A stretch of 64,000 nucleotides of DNA from Glaciozyma antarctica PI12 (taxonomy: Eukaryota; Basidiomycota; Microbotryomycetes; Kriegeriales; Camptobasidiaceae), in contig KZ627148.1 in NCBI GenBank assembly GCA_002917775.1, positions 1,655,183 through 1,719,182 of the forward strand, read 5' to 3'. The position numbers were made by a program, and so were the translations under genes. Shown here in pieces: positions 47,699 to 58,740 of this stretch (position 1 is the first letter of the stretch; every line of letters starts with the position of its first letter). The notes under the pieces are model-generated. The model was given only the letters and a program-made list of their open reading frames with translations. It had not been told where the DNA came from and searched no databases.

Positions 47699-50600
47699 AT
47701 GCAGTCTCTGCACACCCTCCTCTCTGCGGAAGCGCTCAACAGCTCTGCTGGTAAGTCCTTCAGCCGCGCACGAATCGGAACGCCACAGCTAACGATCACG
47801 GCCTTGCTCCTTCAGTCTTCGTTTACGATACGACGCCATCGGCGCCTTTTGGAGAAGGCCTCGTCAAGGCCGACACTGGAGCCGAGGTCTGGCAGATGCA
47901 GACTCGCCCTGGAGCTGGGTCCGCCCTCGTCGGATTCGTCGAGAGCATCGCGTTCACGTCCAAGGGCGCCGAGGCGATCGAGGTCGAGGAGCAGGATGAG
48001 GTGGAGGCGCAGGTTCCCGCCAAGCGCGCTTCCCGTTCGAGGACGTTGAGCACCAAGAAGGCGAAGACGACCGTTGGCGCCACGAACGCCGACAGGCCCG
48101 TCACCGTCCTCTCCTCGACTACCTCCTTCCTCTCCCTCGTCCCCTCCCTCCTCTCCCTCCCCGCATCGAACCTCCGCCCCGGACTCGCTATCCACGTCTC
48201 CGCCCAGGCCTCTTCGCTAGCCAGGGACGCCGAGGGATCCGTCACGTTGACGCAGGTTCCTGAGCTCGGCGCGCTCTTCGAGGGAGTGCAGAGTTTGGAG
48301 CAGGGAGGATGGACCGGAGCCGTCGTGCTCTCCGAGACGGCTCAGGAGGCCGCTCAGGTTGGAACTGGGATCGCGCAGGCTGTTACGGGAGCCGGGTACG
48401 ACCTCGTCAACGTCTTCGATGGTCTCACCGCTGGACGTCAACTCGCCAACCTCTCCCCCGCCGCCCCCGTCGCTGCAGCTGGACAGTCCCTCACCTCCAT
48501 CCTCGGCGCGGCCGTTCCTCCTTTCAGCTACTCTGGATCGGCCACCGCGACCCAGGTCCTTGTCCTCCCCGCCTCGACCTACTCCTCCTCCGCCAAGGCA
48601 GCTCTCGCCGCCCTCACGAACGGTGGCAGCGACGTCGGAATCGTCACCGTTCGCGTCGTCAAGCCTTGGAGCGCCGATGCGTTCCTCGCCGCTCTCCCCA
48701 CGTCGACCAAGACTCTTCACGTCTTCGCCGAGGAGGACTCGACCGTCGCCCCCTTCTACGAGGATATTCTTACCACCCTCCTCACCCCTCCTGGCTTCAA
48801 GCTCAAGCTGAGGTCCCTCCCCGTCCCCACCGCCGTCCTCCCCACTGTCCAGGACTGGGCTTCCACGATCCTCGCCCTCTCCTCGTCGACCGCCGCACCC
48901 GTCCTCAAGTCGCTCCTCCCCGAGCAGGCGAAGCTCGCCGTCTTCTGGGACCTCGACAGCACCTTGGGACGGACCCCTCTCGTCCCTTCGGCTCTCGCGC
49001 AGGCGTTTGCCGCCTCGAGCACCGGAGTCGACGCCAAGCTCGAGACCAAGTACGACAACTTCCGTCAAGGCGGAGTCCAGCAGGCGACCCTCCTTCTCGA
49101 GCCCACCGGACAGGTCGGAACCGAGTACTCTCTCTCCGCCCTAACCGAGCACTCTCTCTCCGCCTCCCTCCTCCACCTCTCCCGCCCCGCCGCCGTCCTC
49201 AAGGCGTACGAGCCCATCTCCCTCGCCACCGTCGGCCCCGCCACTCGCGTCGTCATCTCCGCCAACTGGACGTCCGACGAGCTTACCGCCAAGCTCCCCG
49301 CGTCGGCACGCAAGGCGCTCGCGACCGTCGCAGCTGGAGCCAAGGGAAGCCTCTTCATTATCGATGCCGACAAGCTCGCGGCGGCGCAGAAGGTCTCCGC
49401 AAAGGACGTCGCCGAAATCGTCTTCTGGTCTCTCTACCTCCCCGCGACCATCTCGGCCAAGGAGATCGTCACCCTCCTCGCCAGCAACCCCTCCTTCGCC
49501 AGCTGGGACCACGCCAAGCTCGTCGAGGTTAACAGCGCCGTCAGGAACGCGATCGTTCAGGCGGACGTCGACCCTACCTGGACCCAGGACGAGATGCCCA
49601 TCGACGGAGCCGAGGTTCCCAAGGCCCTCCCTACGACCCTCGTCGCCACTGCCGCGAGCGTCAACCCCGACCGCACCTTCGCTGAGCCCATTTCGAGCAT
49701 CATCGGCGGCTCCAAGGGATCCTGGCACCAGATCGCCCACCGCCTTCTCTTCCCCGAGGCGTTTACCGTCGAGTCGCACGTCGAGCAGAGGATGCGCCCC
49801 GACCTCCCCGAGAAGAACTTCATGGTCACCGTCACCGAGAACCGTCGCCTCACCCCCAGCAACTACGACCGCAACGTCTTCCACCTCGAGTTCTCGACCG
49901 TCGGCACCGGACTCAACTACGCCGTCGGAGAGGCTCTCGGAATCCACGGCTGGAACGACGAGCAGGAGACGCTCGACTTCCTCTCCTGGTACGGCCTCGA
50001 CCCCGAGGCGATCATCAGCGCTCCCGCGCGCGAGGATCCCACCGGACGCGTTGAGCAGCGCACCGTCTTCCACGTCTTCCAGCAGATGCTCGACATCTTC
50101 GGCAAGCCCGGCAAGTCGTTCTACGAGACGCTCTCGCGCTACGCGACCAACAAGGACGAGGAGCGCGCGCTCAGGTTCATCGCCTGCCCCGACGGACACG
50201 CGACGTTCAAGAAGATGAGCGAGGTCGACACCCTCACCTACGCGGACGTGATGCAGAAGTTCCCCTCGGCACGCCTGACCATCGAGGACCTCGTTCGCGA
50301 GATCGAGACCATCAAGCCTCGCCACTACTCGATCGCCAGTTCGCAGAACTTTGTCGGCGACTCGGTCCACCTCCTCATCGTTACCGTCGAGTGGCAGGAC
50401 CCCAAGGGTGTGTCTTCGTCCGCTTTCGTCGTTGTGCGCGATTTTGCTGACGACTTCTCCTCCTCGCAGGTGCCGCTCGTTTCGGACAGTGTACTCGCTA
50501 CCTCAACAACCTCAAGGTCGGACAGCAGGTCATGGTCTCGGTCAAGCCCTCCGTCATGAAGGTTCGTTGCCTCCCTTCACAACCCTCCAGAGCTTCGCTG

Positions 50601-51252
50601 ATCACGTCTTCTCGCACAGCTTCCTCCCATCGACACCGCGCCCATCATCATGGCTGGTCTCGGAACGGGAGCTGCACCCTTCCGCGCCTTCATCCAGGAG
50701 CGCGCGTGGCAGAAGGCGCAGGGAGTCGACGTCGGCCCCTCGCTCTACTACTTTGGTTCGCGTCACCGCTCCAAGGAGTACCTCTATGGGTTCGTCTTTC
50801 TCGTTACCGTTTGGCTGAGCTCGAAGCTGACGGTTCGCGCAGAGAGGAGATCGAGGCGTACGTTCACGAGGGAGTCGTCACCCACGCCGGACTCGCCTTC
50901 TCGCGTGATACCGACAAGAAGGTCTACATCCAGCACAAAATGAACGAGGACGCGAAGCTCTTGGCCGAGATGATGGAGCACGGCAGTGCGTTTTCGATCT
51001 CTCGCCTCCGTCGTTCGCTCTCGCTGACTTTGGTTCGTCGCAGCTTTCTTCCTCTGCGGACCCACGTGGCCTGTTCCCGACGTCTACGAGGCTCTCGTCA
51101 ACTCGTTCGTGGGACAGGGCAAGACGCTCGAGGCGGCTCAGGCTTACATTGAGGAGCTCAAGGAGCAGGAGCGTTACGTCCTTGAGGTGAGCACCTCGTT
51201 TCGATGTCGCTCTCGAACTGGCCTGATGGCTTTGTTCTCGCAGGTCTACTAG
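47699..51252 (+). CDS. MET10: sulfite reductase [NADPH] flavoprotein alpha subunit
   Basis: Carries electrons from NADPH through FAD to the sulfite reductase beta subunit in sulfate assimilation. ATG at 47699 (MQSLHTLLSAEALNSSAV). The N-terminal half resembles pyruvate-ferredoxin-oxidoreductase-type sequence, as in yeast Met10. The C-terminal half is the FAD/NADPH reductase: NYDRNVFHLEFSTVGTGLNY, IHGWNDEQETLDFLSWYG, KPRHYSIASSQNFVGDS, IMAGLGTGAAPFRAFIQER, YFGSRHRSKEYLYGEEIEAY, AFFLCGPTWPVPDVYEAL and the terminal ERYVLEVY. One very long exon (about 47818-50407) is followed by four short introns; the stop is at 51250-51252. An insertion near residue 75-115 (about 47970-48110) is rich in Arg, Lys and Ser and looks family-atypical. 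No FMN flavodoxin domain, as expected for fungal alpha subunits. Confidence 0.94.
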
Positions 51253-51566
51253 ATCAAGGCGGTACTAGATTGGCTTGGAGTAGACTTATCGAGAGCTTTG
51301 AAAACACTCGTTTGTTCTCAACAGCTTCGTCGTTCAAATGGCTTCGCACCGCGTGTCGTTATTGAGCATCTTGGTGCCGTTCAGCTCAGCTCTTCTGCTC
51401 CAGCGCGCAAGCTTCTCTGGTGCAATTAATCTGGTGCAAGGAAGAAGAGAGCAGAGAGAGGTTGAATCCGAGTCGCTGAATCGTTTCGAGTCGAGGGGGC
51501 GTACTTCCTCCTCTCTCGAGTCCTCCGCCTGTGGGTGCCTTGTTGCCTCCCATCTCGGTGACGGAA
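51253..51566. other. intergenic region, MET10 / SNAPC4-like gene
   Basis: About 310 bases between tandem genes: the MET10 3' UTR and the promoter and leader of the Myb gene. Nothing coding or repetitive was seen. Confidence 0.45.
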
Positions 51567-54228
51567 ATGCCGCTCAAGAAGAAGGCGAGCTCTGGAGTCG
51601 AGCCATCCGACCTCGAGATCCTCTCAGAGATTGCTGCCTCACTCCATCCCGCCGCCGACCTCTCCCCCGACGGCTCCTCCCTTCCTCTCCCCTCGCCGCC
51701 GCCGCCGCGTAAAACAACAACACGCACGAGCACTTCGACGCGCCGCCAGGCCTCTTCCTCCCGCAACGCCCACGCCAGCACCTCCCATGAACCTTTCGGC
51801 TCAGGACCGTTCTCTTCCCTCGTCTCGGTCGGCACTCAGGCCGCTCATGCCATCGACGCGAGCCGCAGCGGAGCTCTCGGTGGGCTGGGAGGAGTCGGCG
51901 TAGGTGCCGGCGTAGGGATCGACTCGACTATGGCGCCGCACTACTACGAGGAGACGACACCGCTGCTCAATAACAACGTCCTGCTGCCGTCCGAGGGCTC
52001 GTACGCTACGGGCGACTACAACTTCTTTGGGACAACTTCGGGCGGCGCGTTCGGCTCGGGAGGACTGGGACTCGGCGTGAGCACCGAGGCGGAGAACGCT
52101 CATGATAGTGGGAGTGGGAGTGGGAGCGGGAGCGGGATGGACATCGATGTCGAGGTGGAACGCTTGGAGGAACCGCTCGACTCGCAGAGCCGGATGAGGG
52201 CGCTCATGAAGCTCGATGCGGATGCGGATGCCGCGCTCGAGGCGAGCAAGAAGTACCAACACGAGGTTCTGGCAGTCATGAACAAGCTGGCGAAGGCGAC
52301 GACGAGGACCGAGGAGCTGCAGGTACGTTCCAACCGATTTTGAAGCGTTGCGGAGCTGATGTCTGAATCCTCGCGCAGACTCTCGTCAAGGACATGTACA
52401 CCAACCTGGCGACCGGCACTGACTTCAAGGTCTCGGCACCTGGGACGGTCACCGTCACGCTGCCCTGGTTCAAGCACTTCCATGGACGAGTGCGTGATTC
52501 GCAACCTGCTCCTCACCTTCGCTGACTGCCTTCCACTTCGCAGGACCTTCCTCCCAACCCTGAAGGCGAAGGCCGTGATCGCTACCTCGCTGCCATCCGC
52601 CACGTACCCTGTGAGTCCGTCCTTTCGTCCCGCTGCTCAAAGCTCATGCTCGCCTTCGCAGGGACTCCCACCGAACGCGCCGCACTCAAGCGCGAGATCA
52701 TCGCTCACAACAGTCGTGAAATCGCTCTGCAGGCCAGCATGAGGTGCGTTCGGTTGTGATGCGTTCCTCCACTCGAGCTAATCTACCTCCTTTGCAGCGG
52801 CGAAGACATCGAAGCGAAGCTGGCTTCATACGATGATTCCTACTTTCTTGAATCGACCGAGCGCCTCGACTGGGAGAAGATTGCTCTCGTCGTACGTCCC
52901 CAGCTCCTCTGAGTCGAGCAGATATCTCACCACACTCGCAGATCTCTCGTCGCTCGTCCATCGAATGCAAGATCCAGTGGATGCAGAACGACCACCCGCT
53001 GATCAACAAGGTCAAGTGGACGACGGACGAGACGCAGCGCATGCTCAAGATTGCCGAGGCGAAGGGACATCGTGATTGGGCTGGCATCGCTACTGAACTT
53101 GGCGTGAGCTCAATCGCTTCCCGCTGCGAAGCACAGGAGCTGACGAGCTTTTTCACTGCAGACGAAAAGGACTCCTGCCGAGTGTTTGAGGCAGTACAGG
53201 CGTCGAGCTGGACAGCGCAAGGACTGGTCGGCGGAGGAGGACAATCTCTTGCGCGAGGGCGTGAGGAAGTTTGGGCAGAACTGGCAGGCAGGTACGTCTG
53301 CTCTCCCCCGTCCCTCCAGTACCCTGCTTACTTCTCCTCCTCCACAGTCGCTCTCCTCGTCGGCCGACACTCGAACCAGTGCATCAACCGCTGGACGAAG
53401 ACCCTTCGCCCTTCGATCAAGCGCGGCAAGTGGACGGCGGAGGAAGACGACCTGCTTCGCGCTGCGCACGCGGCGTGTGGACCGTCGTGGAAGCTCGTCG
53501 AGGCGAGGGTCAAGGGGAGGACGGATGCGCAGTGTCGCGAGCGATGGGTCAACATCCTCAACCCCGAGATCCTGCCGCCCAAGATCTGGTCCGAGGAGGT
53601 GAGTCGCGCGTCGGCGGTTATGGAGCTGAGCTGATGGGGATCGTGATGCAGGACGAGGAGATTCTGGTGAGGGAGCGTGAGGTCGAGAAAAAGTCTTGGA
53701 GCGAGGTCGCGCACGTCTTTGGCGGCAAGCGTACCGACAACCACGTTCGTCCCCTGCAAGCTCTCGCTCTCGCCCCTTGCTGATCGGCTTCTCTCGCAGT
53801 GCGCGCGCCACTACCAGGAGATCGTTCGGAACCGCGAACGTGTCGCCGCTGGAAAGCCAATCAAGATCCTCAACGTCGTCAAGGTTCCTAAGGCGCCGAA
53901 GGTCCCCAAGGAGCCCAAAGCTCCGCGCAAGCCTCCGACTAAGCGACGCAAAAAGGACGACGGCGCCGAGGAGGATTCCACTGCCATCGATCCGCTTCTG
54001 CAAGCTGGGGAGGAGGGCGCCGAGGGGGAGACGATGCCGGAGCCCGTCAAGAAGAAGATGGGGCGGCCTCGTAAGGTCCCGCCGGTGAAGGAGGATGCGC
54101 CTGATGCTGGGAATGAGGCGAGTGGGAGTGGAGAAGTCAGGAGGAGTGGGAGGAAGAGGACGGTTCGTGTTGCCGAGTCGGACGTTGAGGGTTCGGAGGA
54201 GGAAGGGGTCGCGGGGACGGAGGAGTAG
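51567..54228 (+). CDS. multi-repeat Myb protein, SNAPC4 (SNAP190)-like
   Basis: Nuclear DNA-binding protein with a tandem Myb array like the largest subunit of the snRNA-activating complex. The ATG at 51567 starts MPLKKKASSGVEPSDLE; the first ~200 residues are low complexity with a Ser-Gly repeat. A helical segment and NLATGTDFKVSAPG then WFKHFHGRDLPPNPEGEGRD follow. Myb units: a partial one (LDWEKIALVISRRSSIECK), then VKWTTDETQRMLKIAEAKGH, KDWSAEEDNLLREGVRKFGQ, GKWTAEEDDLLRAAHAACGP and KIWSEEDEEILVREREVEKK, each ending in a helix-3 W/Y/R block. That is four and a half repeats, the count known for SNAPC4. The tail is Lys/Pro-rich with an AT-hook-like KKMGRPRKVPP. About nine introns; stop at 54226-54228. 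A Bas1-like factor is the main alternative. Confidence 0.72.
52107..52136 (+). repeat. 6-base microsatellite coding for Ser-Gly
   Basis: Repeats of the type AGTGGG/AGCGGG in frame within the disordered N-terminus of the Myb gene encode (Ser-Gly)5. Likely variable in length between strains. Confidence 0.8.
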
Positions 54229-54513
54229 AGCTTGATGCTTGGCTTAAATTTCACCACTGCTGTTTTGTTGCTAGATCGCGGAGCCGAGGTGCGTGTCGGC
54301 CAGCGAGCGAGAGCAAATCTGGCTCAGGCGGCTGCAGAGTCTTGGTGAGAGAGCGCGGACGACTGCCCTCTCCCTCAGCCACTCAACACTCGAACTCAAA
54401 GCTCCTCCTCAACCCTTTCCCCTCCCAGTTCCCCTCCCTGCGCCCCCCAGCCAGAATCTAAGGCACCCCAAGTCCACCCGTCCACTCAACTCCCCTCCAC
54501 CCACTCGTCAACC

Positions 54514-55826
54514 ATGTCCGGAGAGCCCGTGTTCGCCGCCGCCACTGAGGCCGTCCAGGCTGATGCCCAGGAAGTTGGATTCAAGGTGCGTTGTGCTGTT
54601 ACGTGTACGGAGGAGGGGGTGCAGGGTGGAGGGGCAGAGGAACACGTCGGCTGACCATCTCCTCCTCCCCCTCCTCCATCGCGTCTTGCTGCAGGTCTTC
54701 GTTGGCAACCTCTCGTTCGCCACCAAGGACGCTGAGCTCCAGGAGATCTTTGAGGCTGTCGGACCCATGTGCGTCCCTCTCCCTCGTCGTTCGTGCTCTT
54801 TTCATGACCAGTGCCCTGACCTTCTTCCTTCTCCCACCTTCCTTTCTCCCTCAGCTCCAACGCCTCGATCATCAACCGTGGACAGCGCTCCCTTGGGTAA
54901 GCCATCTTATAGTCTCCGCGTTGTTGGAGATGGAGGAGTCGAGCAGGAGCGCGGGAGCAAGCGCTCTGTTTGCTCTTCCAGCACGACAGAGCAGCGCGCT
55001 GACCCTTCTTCCCCCCTACAGCTACGGTTTTGTCACCTTCGCCACCGAGGCCGACGCCCAGAACGCCATCGCGCGCCTTGACAAGTCTGAGGTCGCTGGC
55101 CGCCAGATCAACGTCGAGCTCGCCAAGCCCCCGACCGCGACGCCCGCTGGACGTGCGCCCCGTGAGCCCAAGGCTGCCGCCCCCGCTGTTGAGGGAGAGG
55201 CCCCCGTCGACGGAGCTGTCAAGACCAAGAAGCCCCGCGCCAAGGTTCGTAGCGCGACCCAGGGAACGACGAGGATGGCACGCAGGAGCTGACTCTCCCT
55301 TCGTTTTCTTCTGCAGCGCCCTAAGGCCGCCCGCCGTGCCCGCACCGACGGCGAGACCGAGGAGGTTGGAGATGCGCCCGCCGACGTCAACGACGTGACC
55401 GCCCAGCTCGCCTCCGCCACCCTCGACGGCGAGGCCCCCAAGCCCAAGGGACGTCGCGGCGCCCCTCGCGAGCCTGGAACGGCTCCCGTTCGTCGTGGAC
55501 CCCCCACCGGAGAGCCCTCCAAGACCCTCCTCTTCGTCGCCAACCTCCCCTTCTCCGTCACCGACGAGGGACTTTCGACCCTCTTCGCCGACTACAAGGT
55601 CGCCAGCGCCCGCGTTGTCGTCAAGAAGTTTGGCCCTGGACAGGGAAGGAGCAAGGGATTCGGATTCGTCGACTTTGTCAACGAGGAGGAGCAGAAGAAG
55701 GCGCTCGAGAACGTTCAGGGCAAGGAGGTCGACGGAAGGGAGGTCCAGCTTAAGGTCGCCATCAACGCTGCCCCTGAGGAGGTCAAGACCGATGCCGAGC
55801 CTGAGGCTATCATCGTCGCGTCCTAG
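54514..55826 (+). CDS. two-RRM RNA-binding protein (Sbp1-like layout)
   Basis: Probably an mRNA-binding protein. ATG at 54514 (MSGEPVFAAATEAVQADAQE). RRM1: VFVGNLSFATKDAELQEIFE (RNP2 VFVGNL) and YGFVTFATEADAQNAIARLD (RNP1-type). A long basic, Ala/Pro/Arg-rich linker follows with GRAPREP, KGRRGAPREPGTAP and RRGPP. RRM2: LLFVANLPFSVTDEGLSTLF (RNP2) and KGFGFVDFVNEEEQKKALE (RNP1 consensus). The stop is at 55824-55826. Order RRM, basic Arg-rich linker, RRM recalls yeast Sbp1, a translation repressor, but there is no true RGG array. Five exons; a further intron begins at the base after the stop codon (55827-55884). It converges on the GT23-like gene. Codon use is strongly C-ending, suggesting high expression. 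Confidence 0.75.
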
Positions 55827-56242
55827 GTACGTATTCTTCGCGTCGTCGTTCGCAGAGCCTCATGCTGACCGCTCTCTCTCGCAGATGATCATCAACTATC
55901 ATCTCCGTCCGCCGGAGCAGGCTTTCGTAAAACACAAACTACTTTAAACTACTCCACATGAACGTCTTGAGAGTGCCCGCTGCTTCAATGCTTCGTGCTC
56001 TTTCGCACGCCCCTGCTCGTACCGCTGCTCTTCCTCCTTCGTTTCTGCTCCCTTGCGTGCACTGCTCTCAAGGACGATTGCTCAGTCGTAACGACGAGAC
56101 CTTGACTCCATTTTACCAAGCGGTTCGTACGAAGAGAGCTCTCAACCATCACTTTGCGTAAGGAGCGACGCCAGCGCCCCTGCTCGCGCACTTCTCGCAT
56201 CCCTCTCACAGCACAGCACCAAAGCAATACCGAACATCCAGC
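55827..56242. other. 3' region of the two-RRM gene with a 3' UTR intron (55827-55884)
   Basis: Directly after TAG comes GTACGT, a CTGAC branch-like site and CTCTCGCAG at 55884, a 58-base intron of the standard type for this genome. The rest of the gap to the facing stop codon of the GT23-like gene is 3' UTR without coding signal. Confidence 0.6.
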
Positions 56243-58535
56243 TCAATTCTTCGAAGCCGGTGGCGGCGCAAACAGCGCCTCCAACCTCCCCGTCGGCCTC
56301 CAATACCCATCGACCGAGCGCACCCTCCCTCCCAAACTCTTTCCCGAGATCTGTCGCGGACCGACGACGGCGTGTTCGCCTGCGATAAGGCAGGCTAGTC
56401 GGCCTACATTGCTCGCTCCTGGATCGTTCGTCAGAGAGGAATGGGATGGAGGAGGGACGGAGGGACGGACCGCTGATGAGGAAGGCGTCGGCGAAGAGGG
56501 AGAGGGTTGTTAGATCTCGTAGGAAGTAGCGAGTGAGGTGGATGCGGAGGGAGAGGGGGAGGGCGTTGAAGGTCGTTTGCGTGAAGGTCGTAAGGATCGT
56601 GGAGGCCTCGCTCTTCGCCTCGTCCACCTTGGCCGTTCCCTCCTCCTCCTCCTCGTCGTCGTAGAGATCGTTCGATTCGAGCTGGAGGACGTTTTTCCAC
56701 TGCTGAAGGCTCTCGGTCGTAGGTGAGGACGCTTCGACGATCTCGAAGGCGTCGGCCAGATCGTCGTCGAGGATCTTTTGAAGGGCGATTGATTCGGCGC
56801 TCATGACGACGAGAGTCGTGACGGCGTTGGCGGGGAAGAGAGTGGTGCGGGCGCGAGAGTAACCTGGCTCTGAGCTGGTGGACTTGGAGAGTCGGCGGGT
56901 GGCGTCGCTGGCAGCTGCAGGCGGACGGAGTCAGTGGGACGTCGTGAGAAACTCGTTGTCCTGAGACGAACCTTCGAGGAAGACCTGGAGCGGAGAGGGG
57001 AACGTCAACGAAGGCCTCAAGCGCTGTAAGAAGCGACCCACCGTCAGGTTTCCAAACGTTTGTCGATAGATACCCAGCTCAGCAGCATCCTTGTTCCACT
57101 CTGTCGCCTTGTCGCCTAGTCGAACGTGAATGCCGATGAGTGGTCCACGATCACTCCTCTCTGCACCACCCGCCTCATCAAAGTCGAGCTGATCCTCAGC
57201 GACTTCTTCGACAGGCTGCCGCTGCGAAGAATCTCCCTTCCGCCGATTTCCTGCGTTCAAGCCCGTCAGAACGTGTGCAGCTTCGAAGAACGGCAAGGAT
57301 CTCACCTCCGAAAGTAGGAGACTGCTTGCGGTTTCGCACACCGCCTGCTCCGAGTCCGAGCTCCATCCTTTGCTTGCGAATCATCGAGGCCAGCTGCGAC
57401 GATGGGTGAGCGCCGCTCCCGAACTCGCAGGAAGGAAGGAAGCTCACTCGATCGTTCGGTCTCCAGAGATCTTTGGCGGCAGCGGCAAAGTCGACGAAGA
57501 CCTCCTCCAAGGCTCCTGGGAGCGTCTCTCCTTGGGGAAGGATGTGGCCGAAGCGACGGTCTCGCAGCTCGTTGACCGCGTTAGGATCGAGCATCTCGTC
57601 CCTGTGTTCGCTAAGCATTAGCTTGAATATGTGGTGAAGCTGGCACGAGGACGCACCTGATCCAGGCATCGGCCTTGTCGAGGAGCTCGCGGGAGAACCA
57701 AACGCGTTCCGAGGTTGACCAGCGTCTCTCGCCCATGGCGACGGCGGCACTCCGGAGGAACCAGTCCTTCGGAGGACGGCAGTGCACCTGTTTAGGCTGG
57801 AAGTAGTGGGAGAGAGCTCCGTAATTCCAGTTGCTGTCGTCGGCCAGGAGAGTGTAGCCTGTGAGAGAGGTGAGTTGGAGCCGCTTGCACTTTGACGAGG
57901 TGACGAACCGAGCTTTTGCGCGATAACCTGAGCCTGCAGGTAAAGGTTGATCTCGCTCGAGAAGCCACGCACGCTGAACAGACCCGCTCATCAGCTCCCA
58001 CCTCCAACGCTCCCAGCAGCTCCCTCTACTCACCCAGTGAACTCGAACAAGAGGACCCTCTGGCACTCGGGCAGCACCTCTCCATCCCCAATGATAACCT
58101 CCCCCGCATCGTGCTCCAACCACCGCTTCGGCAAGACCCAGCTCTCCCCCTCGCCGTGCGCGCGCCTCGACTTGCGCTCCTTGGTGAGGCGATCCGTTTT
58201 CCAGCCGTTGAGAGCTCCACCGCCGAGGTAGATGATCAAACCACCGATAACTAGGCCCGCAAGGATCTTCAGACCAAGCGAGCGGTTTCGACGGAAGGCG
58301 AGAGAGTCGAGAGCCGCAGCTGGGAGGAAGTGGGGGCGTTAGCGTGTTGAGTGAGATGAGAGTGGAATGGGGCCCTACCTTGGTTGGTGCCATTGCTATG
58401 AGCGCCTTTGAATTTGGTAGGGCTGGAGAAGGAGGGGATTGGGCCCGGCTTCGCGCTGATGGACGACTGACGACGAGGATAGGCCACGCTTTCGGATCTC
58501 GAGTGAGCTCGAGGGTCTGAGCCTGTGCCTGACAT
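56243..58535 (-). CDS. GT23-like (FUT8-type) fucosyltransferase, type II membrane protein
   Basis: Predicted Golgi glycosyltransferase. The ATG at 58535 starts MSGTGSDPRAHSRSESVAY; after one intron comes the anchor LKILAGLVIGGLIIYLGGGA. The lumenal domain begins RVLLFEFTGVRGFSSEINLY and GYTLLADDSNWNYGALSHYF, then LPGALEEVFVDFAAAAKDLW. The nucleotide-sugar block GPLIGIHVRLGDKATEW resembles the HVRRTDK block of FUT8. Later LVVMSAESIALQKILDDDLA and RYFLRDLTTLSLFADAFLIS, then SNVGRLACLIAG, match the FUT8 layout (…LSxxDFxVxxFSSxVxRLAY). An acidic loop (LYDDEEEEE) is inserted. About seven introns; stop at 56245-56243 after LFAPPPASKN. GDP-fucose as donor and core-type acceptor are inferences. It converges on the two-RRM gene. 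Confidence 0.62.
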
Positions 58536-58740
58536 CAGGCAGGTGAGGATCGAAACTGAGGGGAGAAAGGAGCGTCGAGAATGAGGAGAGGAAGGAGGGA
58601 GGAGGGGAAGAGGGGAAGAAGCTGTCGGTGCGCATGCAGTTCTCGCTGCCGTCGCCCCGCGGATTCACAAAAGCAGCTCATCCAGATGGCGAGCAGCTCC
58701 TTGGGGCCATTAATGTAAAACCAGAGCATTCCACAATAAT

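Noticed and set aside
49141-50370. 409-codon minus-strand open frame inside MET10
   Set aside because: Lies opposite the conserved FAD/NADPH domain and has Gly/Glu/Val-biased sequence without any fold signature.
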